The notes under the pieces are model-generated. The model was given only the letters and a program-made list of their open reading frames with translations, was not told the DNA's origin and did not search any database. This document shows, one piece after another, positions 1 to 5,195 of a stretch of 5,195 nt of DNA (positions are counted from its first letter, which is position 1; each line of letters starts with the position of its first letter). The stretch is from an uncultured Anaerocolumna sp. Lineage in GTDB: Bacteria; Bacillota; Clostridia; Lachnospirales; Lachnospiraceae. The stretch spans positions 1 to 5,195 of the forward strand of contig CALDJN010000225.1 in NCBI GenBank assembly GCA_937901695.1, in the 5' to 3' direction. A program made the position numbers and the translations under genes.

Positions 1-32
1 AAGATATACCTATTATTCTGCTACTAATATTA

Positions 33-38
33 AAGGAG
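33..38 (+). promoter_or_regulatory. Ribosome binding site of the amylopullulanase gene
   Basis: AAGGAG lies 8 bases upstream of the ATG at 47, an ideal Shine-Dalgarno sequence and spacing for a Firmicute. It supports ATG 47 as the start, as does the signal peptide that begins there. Only 46 bases precede the gene, so the promoter and any operator or catabolite-control site lie outside the window. Confidence 0.93.
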
Positions 39-46
39 AAGATATA

Positions 47-142
47 ATGAAAGGACTTTGTAAGAAGCAAAAGTGGATTAGCTGGTTACTGGTATTTGCC
101 ATGCTAATTTCGGTACTGCCACATGGTCTGAAAACTCGGGCA
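47..142 (+). other. Signal peptide (Sec type)
   Basis: Residues 1-32 show a basic n-region (K2, K6, K7, K9), a hydrophobic core (about W13-L24) and a cleavage motif TRA before E33, so signal peptidase I would cut after A32. Cys5 is in the n-region and is not a lipobox cysteine. This places the enzyme outside the cell, as expected for an enzyme attacking polymeric starch. Confidence 0.9.
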
Positions 143-3100
143 GAGGGGACTGCTCAGGGTGGACCGGATGTTGTGACTGGCAGTGCCATTACCGTTAATA
201 ATGCCATAGAACCAGATGTTTTCTTAGAACAGCCTGGCGGAAAAACAATCTGGAGAGTTACCGGGACCTTTGGTGAGTTAGGAGTATGGGATGCAGCAAA
301 TGATAATACCAAATTGTCCCACTTAGTAGGTGAATTTTATGCTATTTCCATGGTACTGCCTGCTGGAGATTATGAGTTTAAATTAACTCGAAATGGTTCC
401 TGGGATAATGCAGTAGGTAAAAAAACGGATGGAAATAATTTTTCATTTAAGCTAACGGAAATTACAAAAGTTAATTTTTATATTAACGATGATATGGGAA
501 ACGATGGGGACTTTTACGATAAATTTAGAACTAGTTTACCTTCTTTAGGAGAGCAAGGTATTAAACAATATATTCCTGCTCTATCACAAGGCAGCCAGCC
601 AAGGTTGGTAGGAGATTTACAGAAGATTCTTGGTGATACCTCAGATTGGTCTCCAGCAGATGCCAAATCAATGTTTGTTGACTATTATTTTAATGATACA
701 GTTTATAAGCTGCAAAGAACCCTGCCAAAGGGAAATTATGAATGTAAAATTGTATTTGGTGACAGCTGGAACGGAACCGAATATGGCGATGGAGGAAATA
801 ATCTAAAGTGCTTTATCGTAGATAATATTGCTGATGTAGTTTTTACAACAGATAGCAAATCACCACAAAAGTTATTGACACATAATTACAAACCGCAAGA
901 CTCCATTTATGATGGAATCATTGATACAGACAGCTTATATTTTAACAGCAGAGAGATTACATATAAAAAGCCTTTTGGTGCAATTAAGCAAGGTGTGGAG
1001 GATGTTACATTCCGTTTCCGAACTAAGTCAAAAGACGCCAGTATAGTAAAATTGGAGCTGATTGATGGAAATGGAATATCCAAATCCTATGATATGAAAG
1101 TTGCAACCGTATTAGAGGGTATGGATTACTGGGAGGTAACCGTTCCCGCAGCAGATTTTCACTCCATAGGAATCTGGGGATATAAATTCATCGTAATTGA
1201 TGGAGGTACTAAAGTAGAGTATGGAGATGATGGAATAAGCGGAGGCAGCGGAGCATATTCGGAAGAAGGTCAGACACCTTATAATCTAACCGTATATATT
1301 CCTGATTTTGAAACTCCTGATTGGATGAAGGAAGGTATTGTATACCAGATATTCCCTGACCGTTTCTTTGATGGGGATACATCTAATAATCGTGCAAAGA
1401 CAGCAGATGGATATCGGGGATATAACAATTCGGATGGAAGCATATCTTATTATCCTTATCAATATTTTGATGGCTTAGAAGGAGCAGAAGGAATTTGGTC
1501 TGATTATCCGGAGAATCCAAGGCAATCGGAAGAAGCCAATAAGCCATATTTTCCTCATGCGAAAACAGATGGGCAATGGACCAACGAATTCTATGGTGGG
1601 GATATAGAAGGTATTCGAGAGAAATTGTCCTATCTGCAAACCTTAGGAGTTTCCATTATATATTTAAATCCAGTATCCTGGGCAGCTTCCAATCATAAAT
1701 ATGACGCAACGGACTATAAACATCTGGATCCTATGTTTGGAAAAGCTATATATAATGTAAAAGATAATCCAAGTTCCGGACTAAATTATGAAGCAACAAG
1801 AGCAGAATCAGACAAAGTTTATCAAGCATTTGCTGATACATGTAAGGACTTGGGAATCAAATTAATCTCCGATGGTGTTTTTAACCATGTAGGCGATGAT
1901 TCTATTTACTTTGACCGTTATGAGAAGTTTCCTGAAATCGGTGCTTATGAGTATTGGAGCAGAGTGTGGAATGAAGTTGAAAAAACCATACCTTTAAGTT
2001 ATGAGGAAGCAAAAGAGGTTTATAAGAATGAGGCGGAATATGATATTGCTTTTCAATCAGCAAAAGCAACAGCAGAGGTTACGGTAAAGAATTATTATAA
2101 ATCTAAGATAGATACTAGAACAGGTAAGAATTATACGGAGAAAGATTTTAATTATATTAACTGGTTTGAAATAGGTCCAGGTAAAGTATATGATCCAGCT
2201 GGAAAATTTCTTCGTTATGATTACGAAGGCTGGTGGGGTTATGATTCTTTACCCGCAGTTGCATCTGTTTCTGCAGATACTACGAACATAACTGGTGATG
2301 AAAATTCAACCATAGCTGGAAAACATGAATACAACAATGTAGATTATAGAGAAAATGTAATTGGTTATGATTTGACTGGTAAAACCCAGGAAGAAGCAAA
2401 TGCTGCCATGGAAAAAGCCAACTCTCAGAGATGGTTATGGATGGGTTCCAGTGGCTGGAGACTGGATGTAGCACCAGATGTATCCATTGATACCTGGAGG
2501 CAATTTAGAACAGCAGTAAAATCTGCCGAAGGAAGGCTGGATGCCAATGGCAATGTGATTGATAAACCAATTATATTAGGTGAAGAATGGAACGTTGCAA
2601 CTCATTATTTATTAGGAGATACTTTCGACTCTGTTATGAATTATCAATTTAGGGCTGCCCTTCAAAAATTTATTGTAAATGGTACAGATGCGGCTGCTTT
2701 AGATTATAATTTAGAAGCTATTCGTGAAAATTATCCTAAGGAAGCATGGCTTGCCATGTTAAACCTGGTAGGCTCCCACGACACAGTACGAAATATCACT
2801 AAGATTGACAATCCAAGCTGGGAGGAAGAAAATACAAAGAACGCAGCAGAAGCAAGTGACCGTGCTTTAAAATTACAAGCTTTAACTGCAATCTTTCAGA
2901 TGAGCTATCCGGGTGCTCCAACCATTTACTATGGTGATGAAGTTGGTTTAACAGGAACAAAAGATCCGGATTCAAGAAGAACCTATCCATGGGAGAGAGT
3001 AACAGAGAAATCAGATGGTACTTATATAGGTAATGGAAGATATGCCGAGTTATTCCAAACTTATGTAAAAGCAGCAGAAGTAAGAAATTCTTATAAAGAT

Positions 3101-4495
3101 ATATTTGCCACCGGAGACATAAAAACTGCATATGCAGAAGGAAGTGTCATAGCTTATGGAAGAAAGGGCATAGAAAAAGGTGGATTATCAGTTATCAATA
3201 CAGGAAATGAACCAGTGACTATACTTGCTGATGTTACGGATTTCTTACCAGATGGATTGATATTAAAAGATCAATTAGGTTCTAATATAGAAGGAACAGT
3301 AGATAATGGAAAGGTTACGATTACCATTCCAGCCATGACAGGACTTATGATGGTGTCTACAAACAACTTAGATATAGAACCAGCAGCACCTTCTAACTTA
3401 GCTGCAGAAGGCTCTAATGGAATTGACCCTTCGGTTACTTTAACTTGGGAAGCTGTCCCAGGTGCTACTGGCTATGAAGTATATCGTAGTTTATTAGAAG
3501 GTTCTGAAAAAGTAAAATTAGCAGAATTACCTTCTGCAGATACAACCTATACCGATTCATCAGTCATTCATTCAACCAGATATTATTACTATGTGAAAAC
3601 TATAGTGAATACGGTTAAAAGTGGTTACAGTGAAAGTGCTACTGCTTTACCAAGTTTTGAAATCAAAAGTATCAGTGCTCCAACTGGAATTTCCCCAGTA
3701 AATTTAGGGATTGGTAGTAAAACTTCAGATATTTATATAGGTATAGAAATACCAGGACTTACCGATAATCCTAATTATTTGAACAAAGAAGTTCCAGGTT
3801 TGGATTTTAATCTGGTATATTATAATGGAAATGAGCTAAAATTCCAAGAAGCAAAGCTTCGTTATTTAAAAGATGTAAATGATGTAAATGATTTAAATAA
3901 TGTAAAAGATGTAAATGCTGTAAATGATATATCCACAGTAAGTGGAGGTGCTATAAAGGCTAAAATATATTCAGCAACATTTGAGCCGACAGAACCAGGA
4001 ACCTACACCTATTTTGGCAAGGCTACGGTGAATAACGGATATACTTACACTTCTTCACCATCCGCGCAAATGGAGGCTCTTCCATCTGCATCTGATACGG
4101 AACCACCGCAACCACCAGTTTTGTCACAATCTTTAACCGAATCCAATCGAGTTACACTAAACTGGGAGCCTTCGTCTTCCATTGGAGATGTGTACGGTTA
4201 TGAAATCTATAGAGCCGGTGCAGATGGAATAGAAGTGAAATTAGCAAAGGTAGATTCTACAATAATAAGTTTTGTAGATTATATGGTAAGTAATGACACA
4301 ACCTATATTTACCGCATAGCAGCTTATGATATGGCATATAATCGTTCCTACTCTTTGCCAATGATGATTACTCCACAGCTTACTATGATAGATGTTACTA
4401 TGCGATTATATATTCCGGAGAAAGTATTTACCTCCTCTACGGATACAATATACGTTGCCAGTAATGTAAATGGATGGAATGCTTCAGGCTGGTAG
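47..4495 (+). CDS. apu: Secreted amylopullulanase (GH13_39-like), ending at an in-frame TAG
   Basis: This is an extracellular enzyme predicted to hydrolyse alpha-1,4 and alpha-1,6 links in starch and pullulan. The 1482 residues read: signal peptide 1-32, X25-like modules about 55-165 and 172-281, CBM34-like domain about 285-420, GH13 barrel about 425-1010, C-domain to about 1108, FN3 1112-1202, beta-rich spacer 1203-1348, FN3 1352-1444, and half a CBM20-like domain from 1445. All GH13 motifs are present: DGVFNH (609-614), GWRLDVA with nucleophile D807, GEEW with acid/base E846, and SHD with D912. GIVYQIFPDRF (430-440) and the stretch around SNHKYD are typical of neopullulanase/amylopullulanase enzymes. 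The start is fixed by the ribosome binding site and signal peptide. Family members normally run through CBM20 and further C-terminal modules, so the TAG makes this product truncated. Dual specificity is inferred from family resemblance; a neopullulanase or alpha-amylase activity is the alternative. Confidence 0.93.
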   Translation: MKGLCKKQKWISWLLVFAMLISVLPHGLKTRAEGTAQGGPDVVTGSAITVNNAIEPDVFLEQPGGKTIWRVTGTFGELGVWDAANDNTKLSHLVGEFYAISMVLPAGDYEFKLTRNGSWDNAVGKKTDGNNFSFKLTEITKVNFYINDDMGNDGDFYDKFRTSLPSLGEQGIKQYIPALSQGSQPRLVGDLQKILGDTSDWSPADAKSMFVDYYFNDTVYKLQRTLPKGNYECKIVFGDSWNGTEYGDGGNNLKCFIVDNIADVVFTTDSKSPQKLLTHNYKPQDSIYDGIIDTDSLYFNSREITYKKPFGAIKQGVEDVTFRFRTKSKDASIVKLELIDGNGISKSYDMKVATVLEGMDYWEVTVPAADFHSIGIWGYKFIVIDGGTKVEYGDDGISGGSGAYSEEGQTPYNLTVYIPDFETPDWMKEGIVYQIFPDRFFDGDTSNNRAKTADGYRGYNNSDGSISYYPYQYFDGLEGAEGIWSDYPENPRQSEEANKPYFPHAKTDGQWTNEFYGGDIEGIREKLSYLQTLGVSIIYLNPVSWAASNHKYDATDYKHLDPMFGKAIYNVKDNPSSGLNYEATRAESDKVYQAFADTCKDLGIKLISDGVFNHVGDDSIYFDRYEKFPEIGAYEYWSRVWNEVEKTIPLSYEEAKEVYKNEAEYDIAFQSAKATAEVTVKNYYKSKIDTRTGKNYTEKDFNYINWFEIGPGKVYDPAGKFLRYDYEGWWGYDSLPAVASVSADTTNITGDENSTIAGKHEYNNVDYRENVIGYDLTGKTQEEANAAMEKANSQRWLWMGSSGWRLDVAPDVSIDTWRQFRTAVKSAEGRLDANGNVIDKPIILGEEWNVATHYLLGDTFDSVMNYQFRAALQKFIVNGTDAAALDYNLEAIRENYPKEAWLAMLNLVGSHDTVRNITKIDNPSWEEENTKNAAEASDRALKLQALTAIFQMSYPGAPTIYYGDEVGLTGTKDPDSRRTYPWERVTEKSDGTYIGNGRYAELFQTYVKAAEVRNSYKDIFATGDIKTAYAEGSVIAYGRKGIEKGGLSVINTGNEPVTILADVTDFLPDGLILKDQLGSNIEGTVDNGKVTITIPAMTGLMMVSTNNLDIEPAAPSNLAAEGSNGIDPSVTLTWEAVPGATGYEVYRSLLEGSEKVKLAELPSADTTYTDSSVIHSTRYYYYVKTIVNTVKSGYSESATALPSFEIKSISAPTGISPVNLGIGSKTSDIYIGIEIPGLTDNPNYLNKEVPGLDFNLVYYNGNELKFQEAKLRYLKDVNDVNDLNNVKDVNAVNDISTVSGGAIKAKIYSATFEPTEPGTYTYFGKATVNNGYTYTSSPSAQMEALPSASDTEPPQPPVLSQSLTESNRVTLNWEPSSSIGDVYGYEIYRAGADGIEVKLAKVDSTIISFVDYMVSNDTTYIYRIAAYDMAYNRSYSLPMMITPQLTMIDVTMRLYIPEKVFTSSTDTIYVASNVNGWNASGW
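209..889 (+). other. Two tandem X25-like starch-associated modules
   Basis: Residues about 55-165 and 172-281 are two diverged copies of one fold. Both follow the same pattern: an opening strand (WRVTGTFGELGVWD in the first, PRLVGDLQKILGDTSDW in the second), then a strand ending in LPAGDYEFKL or LPKGNYECKI, then a Ser-Trp (NGSWDN, GDSWNG), a Gly/Asn-rich turn with NNF or NNL, and a closing strand. This is the X25 pattern seen before GH13 domains in secreted pullulanases and amylopullulanases. A role in binding alpha-glucan is inferred from the family. Boundaries are approximate. Confidence 0.75.
899..1306 (+). other. CBM34-like alpha-amylase N-domain
   Basis: Residues about 285-420 carry the pattern of the N-terminal Ig-like domain of neopullulanase-type enzymes: DSLYFNSREITYKKPFGA, then VTFRFRTK, then a strand ending in YKFIVIDGG, directly followed by the barrel entry DWMKEGIVYQIFPDRF. 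In characterised relatives this domain packs against the active site and helps recognise substrate or form dimers. That role is assumed here. Confidence 0.8.
1319..3076 (+). other. GH13 catalytic (beta/alpha)8 barrel with intact catalytic triad
   Basis: The barrel spans residues about 425-1010. Conserved region I is DGVFNHVGDD at D609. Region II is GWRLDVAPDV with nucleophile D807. Region III is ILGEEWN with proton donor E846. Region IV is VGSHDTVR with H911 and D912. FYGGDIEGI and LGDTFDSVMNYQFR also match the neopullulanase/amylopullulanase lineage. No catalytic residue is missing and no frameshift is visible, so the enzyme should be active if folded and secreted. The stretch between regions I and II is unusually long (198 residues from D609 to D807). 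Confidence 0.93.
3077..3370 (+). other. Amylase C-domain (beta sandwich after the barrel)
   Basis: Residues about 1011-1108 follow the last barrel helix. They run through IFATGDIKTAYAEGSVIAYG, GGLSVINTGNEPVTI and VTITIPAMTGLMMVS, a usual pattern for the C-terminal beta domain of GH13 enzymes, ending in a strand with a 'Pro-Ala-Met-Thr-Gly' style turn. It is generally structural. The border with the barrel is approximate. Confidence 0.75.
3380..3652 (+). other. Fibronectin type III domain 1
   Basis: Residues about 1112-1202 show the FN3 signature: PAAPSNLAA, then VTLTWEAVPGATGYEVYRS, then TYTDSSV and RYYYYVKTIV, ending in SGYSESATALP. FN3 domains act as spacers in many secreted bacterial polysaccharide hydrolases. 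The same pattern recurs at about 4100-4378. Confidence 0.88.
3653..4090 (+). other. Beta-rich spacer domain between the FN3 repeats
   Basis: Residues about 1203-1348 lie between the two FN3 domains. Strand-like segments (SDIYIGIEIPGLTD, LDFNLVYYNG, IKAKIYSATFEP, GTYTYFGKATV, GYTYTS) suggest a beta sandwich. Amylopullulanases commonly carry a similar domain here, recalled with phrases such as 'GTY-Y' and 'GYTYTS'. I cannot assign a named family. A low-complexity Asp/Val/Asn run interrupts one inter-strand loop. Confidence 0.6.
3872..3925 (+). repeat. Intragenic tandem repeat, six 9-base units (GATGTAAAT)
   Basis: Units start at 3872, 3881, 3890, 3899, 3908 and 3917. The first, second and fifth are perfect GATGTAAAT. 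The third and sixth each differ by one base and the fourth by two. They encode a run of Asp/Asn-Val/Leu-Asn triplets (residues 1276-1293), after which D-I-S may be a decayed seventh unit. The unit length keeps the frame whatever the copy number. TAA occurs out of frame in every unit. Confidence 0.9.
4100..4378 (+). other. Fibronectin type III domain 2
   Basis: Residues about 1352-1444 show the FN3 pattern EPPQPPVLSQSL, then RVTLNWEPSSSIGDVYGYEIYRAG, then SFVDYMVSNDTTYIYRIAAYD, and close with SLPMMITPQ. It is joined directly to the CBM20-like domain, the arrangement known from amylopullulanases. Confidence 0.88.
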
Positions 4496-4750
4496 ATGAA
4501 AAAGCCAAGTGGAACCACAGATAGTAACGTAGTTGAATATACCTTTAAAATGTTATCCGGCAAGTATATCGAATACAAATATACAAGAGGAAATTGGAGT
4601 ACAGAAGCTTTATCCAGTTCCAACCCTGAGAATTATAGCAATCCAGGTCATTATGCATACAGTTCAGTAGATACCAATTATAAAGTTAGAATTGTCAATG
4701 AAGGCGGTAATAAAATGCTTGTTGAAGATACGGTTCTTCGTTGGGTAGAT
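4379..4750 (+). other. CBM20-like starch-binding domain split by a TAG codon
   Basis: Before the stop, residues 1445-1482 read VTMRLYIPEKV, DTIYVASNVNGWNASGW. After it, the same frame reads MKKPSGTT, VVEYTFKMLSGKYIEYKYTRGNWSTEA and, further on, VLRWVD. Joined, these give a continuous CBM20-type domain as found in amylopullulanases: the 'NGWN' strand end, the 'G-YIEYKYTRG-W' strand pair, and the closing 'RWVD'. The two halves meet exactly, with only the TAG in place of one residue. Neither half is likely to fold alone, so the product ending at the TAG would have no working C-terminal starch-binding domain. Confidence 0.85.
4493..4495 (+). other. In-frame amber (TAG) codon interrupting the gene
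   Basis: TAG follows Trp1482 and is followed at once by ATG in the same frame. One base change from AAG, CAG, GAG or TGG would produce it, and a polar residue is plausible in this CBM20 loop. The 1482 upstream codons and 233 downstream codons contain no other stop. No convincing stem-loop or other recoding element was seen nearby. Confidence 0.95.
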
Positions 4751-5195
4751 ATGCCGTTAATGATTACCGTACCAAGAAAATCCTATCATGATGAAACTAT
4801 AACGTATACAACAACTGATACAAGTTTTAATCTTCAGGCAAGTGTTCCATTGGGTGGAGTATTTAAAATAAATGGAGTTGATATTAATACAATAAAGTCC
4901 GGTGCACTGGATCAATATGGTAATGTAAGACTGGATAATATACCTTTGAAACTAGGTCTTAATACCTTTGAGATTCACATTGAACCTACAGAAGAAACGA
5001 GGAAGATGCCTTGGTTAACTGATTTAGGAAGAATTGATAGTCAAATGTCAGCAACAACAGTGCTTCAGATTACACGTGAAAAAGCTGTTACACCGACACC
5101 AACGCCGACACCGACACCAACACCAACGTCGACACCAACGCCGACACCGACACCAACACCAACGCCGACACCGACATCAACGCCGACACCAACAC
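4496..5195 (+). CDS. 3' remainder of the interrupted amylopullulanase (partial, open at window end)
   Basis: The frame of the upstream gene stays open for 233 codons after the TAG and leaves the window without a stop. It encodes the second half of a CBM20-like domain (to about 4750), an Ig-like beta domain (about 4751-5083) and a Thr-Pro linker (5090 onward). It has no signal peptide and no good ribosome binding site before the ATG at 4496, so it is not convincing as an independent gene. It is best read as the original C-terminal part of the same protein, separated by a nonsense codon. In this family such linkers usually lead to further binding or surface-attachment modules; which ones follow cannot be seen here. 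An annotator might call the whole locus a pseudogene or two split genes. Confidence 0.8.
   Translation, partial: MKKPSGTTDSNVVEYTFKMLSGKYIEYKYTRGNWSTEALSSSNPENYSNPGHYAYSSVDTNYKVRIVNEGGNKMLVEDTVLRWVDMPLMITVPRKSYHDETITYTTTDTSFNLQASVPLGGVFKINGVDINTIKSGALDQYGNVRLDNIPLKLGLNTFEIHIEPTEETRKMPWLTDLGRIDSQMSATTVLQITREKAVTPTPTPTPTPTPTSTPTPTPTPTPTPTPTSTPTPT
4751..5083 (+). other. Ig-like beta domain after the CBM20-like domain
   Basis: The segment starts MPLMITVPRKSYHDETITY. Its core GGVFKINGVDINT, GNVRLDNIPLKLGLNTFEIH and TTVLQITREK follows the 'V-ING---(x)n-G-F---V-L--G-N-F-I' pattern of bacterial Ig-like domains in cell-surface glycosidases. It is probably a spacer or adhesion module. The family assignment is by pattern only. 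Confidence 0.6.
5090..5195 (+). repeat. Thr-Pro linker encoded by a 36-base tandem repeat
   Basis: From 5090 the frame alternates Thr and Pro codons (35 codons plus one base at the edge), with Ser replacing Pro twice, at 5129 and 5177. Two 36-base units, 5096-5131 and 5132-5167, differ at one base only (T at 5129, C at 5165), and a partial, more diverged unit follows. Such linkers are flexible, often glycosylated, and join modules of extracellular enzymes. The repeat is cut by the window edge. Confidence 0.93.

Noticed and set aside
22..30. TAATAT-like -10 box before the ribosome binding site
   Set aside because: It sits directly against the ribosome binding site, leaving almost no leader, and no -35 box can be seen at the right distance. 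AT-rich DNA gives such matches by chance.
2280..2474. Minus-strand open frame of 64 codons
   Set aside because: It lies antisense to the GH13 catalytic region around D807, has no ribosome binding site context or recognisable domain, and has a composition typical of an antisense shadow.
2799..3131. Minus-strand open frame of 110 codons, rich in Leu and His
   Set aside because: It is antisense to the well-conserved end of the barrel. The Leu-rich run is the complement of Lys/Glu/Ala codons on the plus strand, not a membrane protein.
3872..3934. Dockerin or EF-hand calcium-binding loop
   Set aside because: The D-V-N-D-V-N run lacks the DxNxDG spacing and the paired helices of a dockerin. It is better explained by expansion of a 9-base repeat.
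4487..4506. Possible hairpin around the TAG (GGCT at 4487 with AGCC at 4503)
   Set aside because: Only four base pairs with a 12-base loop and no extension on either side. It is too weak to call a recoding element or terminator.
4348..4623. Minus-strand open frame of 91 codons spanning the TAG
   Set aside because: It is antisense to FN3 and CBM20-like coding sequence that continues on the plus strand. No domain or start signal was seen, so it does not explain the stop.
5090..5195. CRISPR-like or satellite array
   Set aside because: The short repeats have no spacers and translate cleanly as a Thr-Pro linker in the frame of the gene.

Overview
The window holds essentially one gene: a very large, secreted, modular starch-degrading enzyme of the amylopullulanase type (GH13, most like subfamily GH13_39). 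The DNA is AT-rich, with a strong AAGGAG ribosome binding site and a Gram-positive-type signal peptide. The X25/CBM34/GH13/FN3/CBM20 layout also points to a mesophilic member of the Clostridia (Lachnospiraceae/Clostridium-like). The exact species cannot be set from the sequence alone.

Layout: a 46-base leader with a ribosome binding site but no recognisable promoter; a signal peptide (47-142); two X25-like starch-associated modules (about 209-889); a CBM34-like N-domain (about 899-1306); the GH13 catalytic barrel with all four classical motifs and the full catalytic triad D807/E846/D912 (about 1319-3076); the amylase C-domain (about 3077-3370); a first fibronectin type III domain (about 3380-3652); a beta-rich spacer domain carrying a 9-base tandem repeat (about 3653-4090); a second FN3 domain (about 4100-4378); and the start of a CBM20-like starch-binding domain.

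The striking point is at 4493-4495. A TAG stop falls in the middle of the CBM20-like domain, yet the same frame stays open for 700 more bases to the window end. It encodes the missing half of the CBM20-like domain, an Ig-like domain, and a Thr-Pro linker that runs off the edge. So this is a gene interrupted by a single in-frame amber codon: a recent nonsense mutation, a sequencing error, or (less likely) a readthrough site. If the stop is real and obeyed, the cell secretes a catalytically complete 1482-residue enzyme lacking its C-terminal binding or anchoring modules.

No RNA gene, mobile element, CRISPR array or terminator is visible. The other open frames, all on the minus strand, are antisense shadows.
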